A DNA stretch of 64,000 nucleotides from positions 6,572,001 to 6,636,000 of the forward strand of contig NZ_CP107905.1 of assembly GCF_036014015.1 (NCBI RefSeq), in the 5' to 3' direction. Below are positions 36,912-45,956 of this stretch, one piece after another (position 1 is the stretch's first letter; the number at the start of each line of letters is the position of its first letter). This stretch comes from Streptomyces sp. NBC_00457. Its GTDB lineage: Bacteria; Actinomycetota; Actinomycetes; Streptomycetales; Streptomycetaceae. The translations under genes and the position numbers were made by a program. Below the pieces are notes generated by a model. The model did not search any database. It was given only the letters and a program-made list of their open reading frames with translations, and was not told the DNA's origin.

Positions 36912-38081
36912 ATGTCAGGCCGTGACCTGTTCTGTCAGCCCCGCCGCTTCGGCCGCGGGGCCGCCCTGACATTGGTGTTCGCGAGTGTGCTGGTCGCCGG
37001 TGCCGCGACCGGCTCCCTGCCCGGACCTGACCGGAAGACCACGCCGGGCACGTCCCGTTCGTCCGCCTCCGCCGCCCGGCCCCAGGAGGTCACCGAGGCC
37101 GCCGCAGAGGCGATGGCCGTCGGCAAGTCCCCGATGGAGGCCGCCGAACGCGCGGTGAGCCGCAGCGGCGACCGCTGGGACGCCGTCTACTCGCCGGGCG
37201 AGTTCGAGGAGTTCGAGGAGTCCCTCGACGGCGAGTACACCGGCGTCGGGCTGTGGACGCGCGGCGTGCGGGACGGCCGTATCGAGGTGACCAAGGTGAG
37301 CGCCGGGTCGCCCGCGGCCACCGCCGGGATCCGCGCCGGGGACCGGCTGCGTTCCGTCGACGGCGCGCGCGTCGAGGGGCGGCCCGTCACCGAGGTGGTC
37401 TCCTTACTGCGCGGTGACGCGACCGACGCCGCCGCCGGTACGACCGTCCGGCTCGGCCTGGAACGCGGCACGCACGCGTGGAGCCTCACTCTGCGCCGGG
37501 CCCGTCTGTCCACGGACTCGGTCACCGTCCGGAATCTCGCCGACCGGGTCACCGTCATCACCATCGACGCGTTCACCAAGGGCTCGGGCGACGTGGTCCG
37601 CGACGCCGTACGGCAGGCCCCCGCCGACACCGGGATCGTCCTCGACCTGCGCGGCAACTCCGGCGGATTCGTCACCGAGGCCGTCACCGCCGCCTCCGCC
37701 TTCCTCGACGGCGGCCTCGTCGCCACGTACGACGTCGACGGCACCGAGCACGCCCTGCACGCCGAGGCCGGCGGCGACACCACCAGACCCCTGGTCGCGC
37801 TCGTCGACGGCGGCACGATGAGCGCGGCCGAGCTGCTCACCGGCGCCCTGCAGGACCGCGGTCGCGCGGTCGTCGTGGGCTCCCGCACCTTCGGCAAGGG
37901 GTCCGTGCAGATGCCGACCCGGCTGCCCGACGGCTCCGTCGCCGAGCTGACCGTCGGGCACTACCGCACGCCGTCCGGCCGCGGCGTCGACGGCAAGGGC
38001 ATCACGCCCGACCTCGAGGCCGACACCGGGGCGCTGAAGCAGGCGGAGACGGTGCTGAGCGGGCTCGGGGACGCTTCGTAA
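36912..38081 (+). CDS. S41-family C-terminal processing peptidase with a TTA codon
   Basis: 389 aa. An N-terminal hydrophobic segment ([17 protein letters not shown]) acts as signal or anchor. A PDZ domain spans about 105-195 ([30 protein letters not shown]). The S41 protease domain follows, with nucleophile Ser304 ([10 protein letters not shown]) and general base Lys329 (TFGKGSVQ). It would degrade or process exported proteins. Codon 165 is TTA (37404-37406), read only by the bldA tRNA in Streptomyces, so expression may be linked to development. TAGACT ends 7 nt before the ATG, suggesting a leaderless message. Confidence 0.94.
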   Translation: MSGRDLFCQPRRFGRGAALTLVFASVLVAGAATGSLPGPDRKTTPGTSRSSASAARPQEVTEAAAEAMAVGKSPMEAAERAVSRSGDRWDAVYSPGEFEEFEESLDGEYTGVGLWTRGVRDGRIEVTKVSAGSPAATAGIRAGDRLRSVDGARVEGRPVTEVVSLLRGDATDAAAGTTVRLGLERGTHAWSLTLRRARLSTDSVTVRNLADRVTVITIDAFTKGSGDVVRDAVRQAPADTGIVLDLRGNSGGFVTEAVTAASAFLDGGLVATYDVDGTEHALHAEAGGDTTRPLVALVDGGTMSAAELLTGALQDRGRAVVVGSRTFGKGSVQMPTRLPDGSVAELTVGHYRTPSGRGVDGKGITPDLEADTGALKQAETVLSGLGDAS

Positions 38082-38115
38082 TCGCCTTTCCCTCGGACCC
38101 CCTTGTAGTGCGAAA

Positions 38116-38685
38116 ATGGCCAGCACTATGAGCAAGGGAATGTACGTACCCAAGGAGTCCCAGCCCAAGCAGGGCGGCGCTGCCGCCGCGAAGGCCAGGG
38201 ACGGCGAGAAGGGCGGCAAGCGCAAGATCGTCGCCCAGAACAAGAAGGCCCGCCACGACTACGCGATCATCGACACCTTTGAGGCCGGTCTCGTCCTCAT
38301 GGGGACCGAGGTCAAGTCGCTGCGTGAGGGGCGGACGTCGCTGACCGACGGCTTCGTCCAGATCGACCAGGGCGAGGCGTGGCTGCACAACGCCCACATC
38401 CCCGAGTATCACCAGGGCAGCTGGACCAACCACTCCGCGCGCCGCAAGCGCAAGCTCCTCCTGCACCGTGAGGAGATCGACAAGCTGGAGGCGAAGTCCC
38501 AGGAGACGGGTCACACCATCGTGCCCCTCGCCCTGTACTTCAAGGACGGCCGCGCGAAGGCCGAGATCGCCCTCGCTCGAGGCAAGAAGGAGTACGACAA
38601 GCGCCAGACCCTGCGGGAGAAGCAGGACCGGCGGGAGTCGGAGCGGGCGATCGCGGCGGCGAAGCGGCGGCAGCGGAGCGCCTGA
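38116..38685 (+). CDS. smpB: SsrA-binding protein SmpB
   Basis: 189 aa from ATG 38116. SmpB binds tmRNA and delivers it to stalled ribosomes. The beta-barrel core ([36 protein letters not shown]) and the C-terminal [15 protein letters not shown] tail, which enters the decoding channel, are intact. In-frame ATGs at 38128 and 38140 are possible starts; conserved sequence begins near the last, MYVPKES. The gene lies directly upstream of ssrA. Confidence 0.96.
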   Translation: MASTMSKGMYVPKESQPKQGGAAAAKARDGEKGGKRKIVAQNKKARHDYAIIDTFEAGLVLMGTEVKSLREGRTSLTDGFVQIDQGEAWLHNAHIPEYHQGSWTNHSARRKRKLLLHREEIDKLEAKSQETGHTIVPLALYFKDGRAKAEIALARGKKEYDKRQTLREKQDRRESERAIAAAKRRQRSA

Positions 38686-38777
38686 CGGGGCGGGAATACG
38701 GTGGCATCGACGTGCGTTGGTCACGTACGATGGGCACAGCCCCGCTGGTAACGGGGCGCACCTTGAAAAATCAACAT

Positions 38778-39162
38778 GGGGATGATCGGTTTCGACAGCG
38801 GCTGTCGAAGCAGGGGAAGCGTGTCGAGGAAGCGGCAATGATCTCGTAAACCATATGTCGCAACCAATAATCGCCAATACCAAGAGCGATTCCCGCGCCT
38901 TCGCCCTCGCTGCCTAATAAGCAGTGAGTGAAGGCCCATAAAGGGTGTCAGCCCGGGAGTGTTCCCGGCCCGGATCCTGGCATAATCTAGGGAACTAAAC
39001 CATCGAGCCCGGTCACGGGGTTCGATGGGAAATCAAACAGTGACTGGGCCCGTCGGCGACTTGTTCGCGTGATCGCCGGGGCCGAGAAAATCGCAGCGAA
39101 CTGCACACGGAGAAGCCCTGATTCTGCACCGTTGGACGCGGGTTCGATTCCCGCCATCTCCA
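38778..39162 (+). ncRNA. ssrA: tmRNA (ssrA)
   Basis: About 385 nt. The 5' end GGGGATGATCGGTTTCGACA and the 3' end GGTTCGATTCCCGCCATCTC form the tRNA-like domain; GGGGATG pairs with CATCTCC with one G-U, and the T-loop TTCGATT is standard. CCA is not encoded (CGA follows the discriminator A). The message part lies at 38873-38917. tmRNA rescues stalled ribosomes with SmpB from the adjacent gene. A TACGAT -10-like box lies upstream at 38726-38731. Confidence 0.95.
38873..38917 (+). other. tmRNA tag reading frame
   Basis: Resume codon GCC at 38873. The encoded tag is ANTKSDSRAFALAA, then TAA TAA. The terminal ALAA is the usual ClpXP/ClpAP degron. The middle of the tag differs from the version I recall for S. 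coelicolor. Confidence 0.85.
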
Positions 39163-39168
39163 CGAAGT

Positions 39169-39214
39169 CGAAGGCGACGTGTGCCCGCGGACAGCGCGGG
39201 CCGCGTCGCCTTCG
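39169..39214 (+). terminator. ssrA terminator
   Basis: An 11-bp outer stem CGAAGGCGACG/CGTCGCCTTCG with a nested GCCCGCG/CGCGGGC stem follows the mature 3' end by 6 nt. Confidence 0.8.
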
Positions 39215-39360
39215 TCGTTATTGCGCGGCTGCGCCGCGCGAGCGGGGGCTTCGCCACCCGCACCCCCTTCCTCGAGGCCCGGCGGCACATGACGCCGGGC
39301 CCTAGTTGTGTTGTCCGGCGACATATCGGCCGGTGGTTCGCGGTTCTACCGTCCCGCTGC

Positions 39361-40344
39361 ATGACACAGACCAGAGCCGCACGTCGTATCACTGTCCTGG
39401 CGACCCTGCTGGTCGCCCTTCTCGCCGGTTTGCTGACTCCGGGCAGAGCAGCTGCCGCCTCTCTCCAGGAGGTGACCGGGTTCGGGTCGAATCCGGGTGC
39501 GCTGAGGATGTTCCGGTACGTCCCTGACGGGCTGCCCGCCGGGCGGCCGGTCGTCGTCGCGATGCACGGGTGTACGCAGAACGCGTCCGGGTACGGCACC
39601 GGCAGCGGGTGGACGCAGCTCGCCGACCGGTGGGGCTTCTCGGTGGTGCTGCCGCAGCAGCAGAGCGCGAACAACGGCTCGTCCTGCTTCAACTGGTTCC
39701 AGAGCGGCGACATGGCGCGTGGCCAGGGCGAGACCGCGTCCGTCGCGCAGATGGTCGACCGGCAGCTCGCCGACGCCGGTGGGGACGGTTCGCGGGTGTA
39801 TGTCACCGGGCTCTCCGCCGGGGGCGCGATGACCGCCGTGATGATGGCGGCGTACCCGGAGAAGTTCAAGGCGGGCGGGATCGTCGCCGGGCTGCCGTAC
39901 GGCTGCGCGCAGGCCGCCGGGTCGCCGTACGTCTGCATGTACGTCGGCGCCACCCAGACCCCGGACCAGTGGGGCGACCGCGTCCGCGCCGCCCGCCCCG
40001 GGTACACCGGACCCTGGCCCACCCTGGTCGCCTTCCAGGGCACCGCCGACTACACCGTGAAGCCCGTCAACATGACCGACCTGGTGAAGCAGTGGGCCGA
40101 TGTCCACGGGACCGACCAGTCCGCCGACGTCAGCGACACCGTCGCCGGATATCCGCACCAGGTCTTCCGGGACTCGGGCGGGAACACCGCCGTAGAGACC
40201 TACAGCATCACCGGCATGGGCCACGGGCAGCCCGTCGACCCCGGCAGCGGGGCCGAGCAGTGCGGGAGTGCCGGGGCGTACATCCTCGACGTCGACCTGT
40301 GCGCCGCGTACCGGATGGGGCGGGCCTGGGGGCTCGGTGGCTGA
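39361..40344 (+). CDS. Secreted PHB-depolymerase-family esterase
   Basis: 327 aa from ATG 39361. The signal peptide (TVLATLLVALLAGLLTPGRAAAA) targets it outside. The alpha/beta-hydrolase core has the oxyanion segment MHGCTQNA, the nucleophile elbow GLSAGGAM and a late catalytic His in GMGHG. This is the LpqC/esterase PHB-depolymerase family (CE1-like), whose substrates include polyhydroxybutyrate and feruloyl or acetyl esters. Six or more Cys suggest disulfides. The frame is open upstream but without a signal peptide. It is probably monocistronic; dacB follows after 44 bp. Confidence 0.88.
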   Translation: MTQTRAARRITVLATLLVALLAGLLTPGRAAAASLQEVTGFGSNPGALRMFRYVPDGLPAGRPVVVAMHGCTQNASGYGTGSGWTQLADRWGFSVVLPQQQSANNGSSCFNWFQSGDMARGQGETASVAQMVDRQLADAGGDGSRVYVTGLSAGGAMTAVMMAAYPEKFKAGGIVAGLPYGCAQAAGSPYVCMYVGATQTPDQWGDRVRAARPGYTGPWPTLVAFQGTADYTVKPVNMTDLVKQWADVHGTDQSADVSDTVAGYPHQVFRDSGGNTAVETYSITGMGHGQPVDPGSGAEQCGSAGAYILDVDLCAAYRMGRAWGLGG

Positions 40345-40388
40345 GGCGGTCTGTTGCCCGGTTCCGGTATCGGGAATGCTCCCTTGGC

Positions 40389-41975
40389 ATGAGCACACCC
40401 GTGAGATGGTCCGGGAGACGTCTCAACTCCCGTAGAAGCGTATGGATCTGGGCCCTGGTGGCGGCGCTCGCCGCCGTCCTGGGGCCCGGCGCGCAGGCCG
40501 GTGCGGATTCCGATCGCACCGGTCTGCCGGAGGCCGTCGACACCATCCTGGGCGACGCCCGGATGGAGGGCGGGGTGGCGAGTGTCGTGATCGCCGATGC
40601 GGTGAGCGGTGAGTTGCTGTACCAGCATCTGCCCAGCACCCGGCTGATGCCGGCCTCCAACACCAAGCTGCCCACCTCGGCCGCCGCGATGGAGATCCTC
40701 GGCCCCGGGTACCGGTTCACCACGGATGTCCTGGCGGCCGGACGGCGGTCCGGGTCCGTGCTCCGGGGCGATCTGTATCTGCGCGGCACCGGCGACCCGA
40801 CCCTGCTCGCCGCCGACTACGACCGCCTTGCCGCCCAGGTCGCCGCGGCCGGTGTCAAACGCGTCGACGGACGGCTGATCGCCGACGACACCCGGTTCGA
40901 CGCCCAGCGGCTCGGCCGTTCCTGGGCAGCCGACGACGAGTCCTCGTACTACTCCGCGCAGATCAGCGCGCTGAGCGTGGCGCCGGACACCGACTACGAC
41001 ACCGGGAGCGTGATCGTCACGGTGACGCCGGGTGCGAAGGCGGGGGACGAGCCCGTCGTCGCCGTCACACCCGACACGGACTTTATCGACATCGACGTGC
41101 GCGCCACCACCGTCGCCGCCGGGGGCCCGAACGACCTGACCGTCGAGCGGGAGCACGGCACCAACGACATCGTCGTCAGCGGTACGACCCCCGTGGGCGG
41201 CTCCGGTGCCAAGGAGTGGATCACCGTGTGGGAGCCCACCGGATACGCCGCCGCCGTCTTCCGGGACGCGCTCGCGGATCACGGGGTCAAGGTCGCCGGG
41301 CCGACTCGGCTCGGGCGTCAAACGCCCGCATCCGCACGCGAGTTGGCCTCGCACGACTCCATGGCCCTCAAGGACCTGCTCGTCCCGTTCATGAAGCTCT
41401 CCAACAACATGCACGCCGAGATCCTCACCAAGGCCATGGCGTACGAGGTGTCGAAGCAGGGGAGCTGGAGTGCCGGGCTGGCCGCCGTCAGCGGATATCT
41501 CAAGGGCATCGGCGTCGACACCGGCAGGGTCCGTCAGGTCGACGGGTCGGGGCTGTCGCGGATGGACAACTTCCCCGCGGCACAGCTCGCCGAGCTCCTC
41601 CTCGCCGTACGTGCCGAGCCCTGGTACGCCGACTGGCTGCGCTCGCTGCCGGTCGCCTGCGATCCCGACCGGTTCGTCGGCGGCACCCTGCGCTCCCGGA
41701 TGTGCGGTACGGCCGCCGCGCTCAACGCCCGCGCCAAGACGGGGTCGTTGACGGGGGCCTCGGCCCTGTCCGGGTATGTCACGGACGCCGGTGGACGCGA
41801 GCTGGTCTTCAGCATCGTCCTCAACAACTATCTGGCGTCCTCCGTGAAGCCGTTGGAGGACGCCATCGTGGTCACGCTCGCGAAGTCGACGGAAGAGGCC
41901 GCGACGGCGGTCCAGCCGAAGGCGACCCAGGGCACCGACGTCGAGTGCGCGTGGCGCAAGCCCGCCCGCTGCTGA
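40389..41975 (+). CDS. dacB: D-alanyl-D-alanine carboxypeptidase/endopeptidase (DacB, class C PBP)
   Basis: 528 aa from ATG 40389. A signal peptide or anchor lies at residues 18-40. The three penicillin-binding motifs are present: SxxK at Ser90-Lys93 (ASNTKLPT), SxN in MKLSNNMHAEI, and KTG in RAKTGSLTG. This S13 family trims or cleaves peptidoglycan peptide cross-links. The ATG is preceded by an AATGCT box 8 nt upstream, a possible leaderless arrangement. The last residues hold a Cys pair (VECAWRKPARC). It is convergent with the GH3 gene. Confidence 0.93.
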   Translation: MSTPVRWSGRRLNSRRSVWIWALVAALAAVLGPGAQAGADSDRTGLPEAVDTILGDARMEGGVASVVIADAVSGELLYQHLPSTRLMPASNTKLPTSAAAMEILGPGYRFTTDVLAAGRRSGSVLRGDLYLRGTGDPTLLAADYDRLAAQVAAAGVKRVDGRLIADDTRFDAQRLGRSWAADDESSYYSAQISALSVAPDTDYDTGSVIVTVTPGAKAGDEPVVAVTPDTDFIDIDVRATTVAAGGPNDLTVEREHGTNDIVVSGTTPVGGSGAKEWITVWEPTGYAAAVFRDALADHGVKVAGPTRLGRQTPASARELASHDSMALKDLLVPFMKLSNNMHAEILTKAMAYEVSKQGSWSAGLAAVSGYLKGIGVDTGRVRQVDGSGLSRMDNFPAAQLAELLLAVRAEPWYADWLRSLPVACDPDRFVGGTLRSRMCGTAAALNARAKTGSLTGASALSGYVTDAGGRELVFSIVLNNYLASSVKPLEDAIVVTLAKSTEEAATAVQPKATQGTDVECAWRKPARC

Positions 41976-41999
41976 GGCCGGGCCTGCGCCGGGTGCCCG

Positions 42000-44906
42000 T
42001 CAGCGCAGACTGAACGTCGCCAGGCGCAGGCCCTCTCCCTTCAGCACGAGATACACGTCCGTACGGCCCTTCGCCGCGCGCGCGAGATCGGCGGTCACCG
42101 TCTCGTAGTCGTACGGCGAAGGCGTCCCGTCCGTCACGGCCGTACCGACGAGTGTGCCGGTCGGGGAGCCGAGCCTGATCTCGACCGTGCCTGCCGCGCC
42201 CGCCACGCGTGCGGTGAACCTGGTGGCGCCCGACCGCAGTTGGGCGTCCCCGAACTTCAGCCACGCCCGGTCGGCCGCCGTGCCCACCGCCGTGCCGCGC
42301 GCCTTCGACTCGTCGACGAGACGCGTGCCGGCGTAGTCGTCGAAGTTCTCGGCGCGGGTCGTACGGGACAGGTCGCGCGCCGGGATCGTCTCCCCGGACA
42401 CCTGCCACGTCGTACGGGCGCGGATGTCGGCGGAGGAGGCGCCGGCCAGGACGTCGTATGTGCCCTTCTCCACCACCCACTTGGAGCGGGTGACGTCCCA
42501 GTGCGCGAGGTCCTTGGGTGTCACCTTCAGCTTGACCGTCTTGGTCTCGCCGGGCTTCAGCGACACCCGCTGGAACGCCTTCAGCTGCTTCAGCGGCTGC
42601 TTGTCGCGGGAGGCGCGCTGGTGGACGTAGAGCTGGACGACCTCGTCGCCGGTGCGGCGGCCGGTGTTGGTGACGGTCAGGGCGTAGCCGCCGTCGGTCT
42701 TCTTCAGGGCGCCGTAGCGGAAGTTCGTGTAGGAGAGGCCGTGGCCGAAGGGGTAGAGGGCCCGGCCCTTGAAGTACTGGTAGGTGCGGTCGGACTTGAT
42801 GATGTCGTAGTCGAGGATCGACGGGAGGTCCGCCTCGGAGCGGTACCAGGTCTGGGTGAGGCGGCCCGACGGGTTCGCGTCGCCGTACAGGAGGTCGGCG
42901 AGCGCGTTGCCCGTCTCCTGGCCCGCGTGGGACGTCCACAGCACGGCCGGGACCTCCTTCTGCAAGGCGCCGAGGGTGGTCGGGTAGCTGTTCTCGACGA
43001 CCACGACCGTGTTCGGGTTGGCCTTGTGAACGGCCCTGACCAGGGCTTCCTGAGCCGGGGCGAGACCCATGTCGGTGCGGTCGTGGGCCTCGCGGCCGTT
43101 GATCGACGGGTTGGAGCCGATCACCACCACGGCCGTGTCCTTGCCCTTCACCGCGGCCACGGCCTCGTCGACGCCGCTGCGGACGACGTCCTTCGTGTAG
43201 TGCGCGGCGGCGTCCTTCGCCACCAGGCCCAGCGTGCCGTCCTCACCGGTCGGGCCGAGGTAGACCGGGTTGGACCACCAGGACTCCTCGGTCTCGTAGC
43301 CGGCGTAGCGGAGCAGATACGTGCCGTCCGTCTGTTCCTCCAGCTTGAACTGCTGCTGCACATACCAACCGTTCGGCTGCGTCTGGTCGTTGACGAAGTT
43401 CGACCAGTTGTAACCGACGTACTTGCCGTTGGCCGCGGAGCGCAGGGTCACCACGCCGCCGCCCCAGTCGAAGACGTCGAATTGTCCGGCCGTACTGGAG
43501 ACTTCGGTCTCCTTCAGCGCCTCGCCGTCCGCGTCCGTGCCCGCGGTGATGTACTTCCCCGTCGCCGCGTTCTTCAGCGCGATCCGGTCGACGCCCTCGC
43601 TGCTGGTCACCTCGGTGGAAAGCTTCGCGGCGACGCCGTCGGCAGGCGTGACCGCGTAGGGGAGGGTGCCGGAATACCAGTCGGTGTAGAGGGTGTCGGC
43701 GAGCGGGCCGACGACGGCGACGTCCCTCTCGGACTTCTTCAAGGGCAGAGCCGCGTCATTCTTCAGCAGCACCGCGCCCTCGGTCGCCGCCTTGCGCGCC
43801 AGCTTCTGGTGGGCCGGGCTGTTGATCACGGACTTGTCGATCGAGCCGTACTTGCCGCCGCCCGGGTCGAACTCGCCGAGCCGGACCCGCACGGACAGGA
43901 TGTGGGAGGCGGCCTCGTCGACGTCCGACTCCTCCAGCAGGCCCTGCTCCAGGGCCGAGTTGATCGCCGCGATCGTCACGCCCGAGTTCGTGTCGTTGTC
44001 CGTGAAGCTGTCGTTGCCGGCCTTGAGCGTCGCCGCGTCGCCCTCGGCGAGGGTCGGGTAGTACTGCTGGGAGCCGGGAATGTTGCCGGGCGCGAAGGCG
44101 TCGGTGACGTTCAGGAGGTCGTACGAGGTCCACTTCCGTACGACGTCGTTGAGGTCCGGATTCACGGTCGCCGGGCGGCCGTTGACCAGGTTGTACGAGG
44201 ACATGACGCCTGTCGCCGCGTTCGCCTCTATCGCCGGTTTGAAGGCGGCCTCGTCGTACTCCTTCGCGACCCGTGGACGCAGGTCGGAGGAGGTGGTCGT
44301 GCGGTTCCACTCGTTGTTGTTCGCGAGGTAGTGCTTGATCGTGGGCGCCGTCTTGAGGTGGTCGGGGTCGCCGCCCGTCAGGCCCTCGCCGTACGCCGTC
44401 GACAGGGCGCCGGTCAGCTCGGGGTCCTCGCTGTAGCCCTCCTCGTTGCGGCCCCAGCGCGGGTCGCGGAGGAGGTTGACCACGGGAGCCCAGAGGTTGA
44501 GGCCCCAGCCGGCCGGGCGTTCCTGCTGGAAGCCGCGGGCCTCGTCGCCGACCGCCGAGCCGACCTGCTCCATCAGGGCCGGGTCCCAGGTCGAGGCCAG
44601 CCCGATGGCCTGCGGGAAGACGGTGGTCTCACCCAGCCAGGCGACGCCGTGCAGGGCCTCGGTACCGGTGCGGAAGGACTGGATGCCGAGGCGGGGGATG
44701 GCGGGCTGGTACTGGTGGAGGAGGGAGATCTTCTCCGCGAGGGTGAGTCTGCCGAGCAGGTCGTCGACGCGCTTCTCGACGGGGAGGGTGGGGTTGCGGA
44801 ACGGGTGGGCCGGGTCTTCGGCGTGGGCGGGGACGGTGGCGCCGAGCCCTGCGACCAGGGCCAGCGCCACCACGAGCGTGGATCTGCGTCTTGTCTTGCC
44901 TCTCAT
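42000..44906 (-). CDS. Secreted family 3 glycoside hydrolase
   Basis: 968 aa with a signal peptide (STLVVALALVAGLGATVPAHA). GH3 domain 1 has GTEALHG, KHYLANN and the nucleophile region LLNVTDAFAPGN (Asp near residue 270). GH3 domain 2, with GSNPSINGREAHD, is interrupted by a beta-trefoil-like insert of about 140 residues (RIALKNAATGKYITAG), which may bind sugar. A fibronectin-III-like domain and a CBM6-like C-terminus follow. Probable beta-glucosidase or beta-xylosidase acting outside the cell. It is last in the xyloside operon; no hairpin precedes it. Confidence 0.9.
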   Translation of the reverse strand: MRGKTRRRSTLVVALALVAGLGATVPAHAEDPAHPFRNPTLPVEKRVDDLLGRLTLAEKISLLHQYQPAIPRLGIQSFRTGTEALHGVAWLGETTVFPQAIGLASTWDPALMEQVGSAVGDEARGFQQERPAGWGLNLWAPVVNLLRDPRWGRNEEGYSEDPELTGALSTAYGEGLTGGDPDHLKTAPTIKHYLANNNEWNRTTTSSDLRPRVAKEYDEAAFKPAIEANAATGVMSSYNLVNGRPATVNPDLNDVVRKWTSYDLLNVTDAFAPGNIPGSQQYYPTLAEGDAATLKAGNDSFTDNDTNSGVTIAAINSALEQGLLEESDVDEAASHILSVRVRLGEFDPGGGKYGSIDKSVINSPAHQKLARKAATEGAVLLKNDAALPLKKSERDVAVVGPLADTLYTDWYSGTLPYAVTPADGVAAKLSTEVTSSEGVDRIALKNAATGKYITAGTDADGEALKETEVSSTAGQFDVFDWGGGVVTLRSAANGKYVGYNWSNFVNDQTQPNGWYVQQQFKLEEQTDGTYLLRYAGYETEESWWSNPVYLGPTGEDGTLGLVAKDAAAHYTKDVVRSGVDEAVAAVKGKDTAVVVIGSNPSINGREAHDRTDMGLAPAQEALVRAVHKANPNTVVVVENSYPTTLGALQKEVPAVLWTSHAGQETGNALADLLYGDANPSGRLTQTWYRSEADLPSILDYDIIKSDRTYQYFKGRALYPFGHGLSYTNFRYGALKKTDGGYALTVTNTGRRTGDEVVQLYVHQRASRDKQPLKQLKAFQRVSLKPGETKTVKLKVTPKDLAHWDVTRSKWVVEKGTYDVLAGASSADIRARTTWQVSGETIPARDLSRTTRAENFDDYAGTRLVDESKARGTAVGTAADRAWLKFGDAQLRSGATRFTARVAGAAGTVEIRLGSPTGTLVGTAVTDGTPSPYDYETVTADLARAAKGRTDVYLVLKGEGLRLATFSLR

Positions 44907-44945
44907 GCCACGGCTCCTTCAGGTAGGGCCTTGCACATACGGGGT

Positions 44946-45956
44946 TCAGGGCGTGTTGCGCGGCGCCGTGCTCGCGCGTTCCGTCATCCGGGGCGGCAGC
45001 AGCGTGGCCTCGGGCACCGTCTTGCCGCCGAGCTTGTTCATCAGCAGCTCCACGGCCTGTGCGCCCACCTCGGCGGAGGGCAGGGCGACCGAGGTGACCG
45101 GGATACGGAGGGAGTCGGCGAGTTCGTCGGGGCAGATGGCGGTGACGGACAGGTCGGCGGGGACGCGCAGGCCGAGCCGGCCGAAGGCGTCGATCAGCGG
45201 CTCCAGGATCGCCTCGTTGTGCACGACGACGCCGGTCAACGCGGGCTGCTCCCGCAGCAGTTGCTCGGCGACCGCGCGGGCGGCGGCGGGCGTGGCCTCG
45301 CACGGGTGGACCGAGGAGGAGAGCCGGCCCCGGTCGGCGGCGGCGGTGAAGCCCTGGACCACGCGCTGGGCGAACGCGGTCTGGCGGACGTACACCTCCG
45401 GCGGTGACCCGATCAGCGCCACCACCCGGTGGCCGAGCCGCGCCAGATGCTCCACGCATGCCTCGCCGGCGGCCTTGAAGTCGAGGTCGATGCAGGTCAG
45501 GCCCTCCGATGAGGCCGGGAACCCGATCATCACCGACGGCCGGTCCAGCGAGCGCAGCAGCGGCAGCCGGGGGTCGTCGAGCTGGACGTCCATGACCACG
45601 AGCGCGTCGACGAGCGCCGTGTCGGCGACCCGACGCAGCCCCTCCTCGCCCTCCTCCTGCGTCAGCAGCAGCACGTCATGGTCGTATCGCCGTGCCGTCG
45701 TCACCACCGACACCGCGAACTGCATGACGACCGGGACGTGGATGCCGGCCCGTAAAGGGACCACCAGTGCCAGCACGTTGGAGCGACTGCTGGCCAGGGC
45801 CCGGGCGCCCGCGTGCGGGCGGTAGCCCAATTCGCGGATGGACGCCTCGACGCGCTGCCGGGTCTCCTCGGAGATCGGGCGCTTGCCGCTGAGCGCGTAG
45901 GAGACGGTGCTGGGGGAGACCCCGGCGTGCCGGGCCACATCAGTGATCTTCACCAT
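44946..45956 (-). CDS. LacI-family repressor of the xyloside operon, with a TTA codon
   Basis: 336 aa from ATG 45956 (MVKITDVARHAGVSPSTVSYAL). The LacI helix-turn-helix, hinge helix and periplasmic-binding-protein-like sensor (IDLDFKAAGEACVEHLARLGHR, GVVVHNEAILEPLIDAFGRLG) are complete. The start overlaps the alpha-xylosidase stop by 3-4 bp, so it is made from the operon it probably controls. Codon 68 is TTA (45753-45755), so translation should depend on the bldA tRNA. The perfect palindromes at 51333-51371 are the likely operators. Confidence 0.92.
   Translation of the reverse strand: MVKITDVARHAGVSPSTVSYALSGKRPISEETRQRVEASIRELGYRPHAGARALASSRSNVLALVVPLRAGIHVPVVMQFAVSVVTTARRYDHDVLLLTQEEGEEGLRRVADTALVDALVVMDVQLDDPRLPLLRSLDRPSVMIGFPASSEGLTCIDLDFKAAGEACVEHLARLGHRVVALIGSPPEVYVRQTAFAQRVVQGFTAAADRGRLSSSVHPCEATPAAARAVAEQLLREQPALTGVVVHNEAILEPLIDAFGRLGLRVPADLSVTAICPDELADSLRIPVTSVALPSAEVGAQAVELLMNKLGGKTVPEATLLPPRMTERASTAPRNTP

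Noticed and set aside
39140..39162. Separate tRNA gene suggested by GGTTCGATTCCCGCC
   Set aside because: It is the T-arm of the tmRNA tRNA-like domain, not an independent tRNA.
39131..39300. Integrated island at the tmRNA 3' end
   Set aside because: tmRNA genes are common integration sites, but there is no integrase gene or duplicated 3' end; a terminator and ordinary core genes follow.
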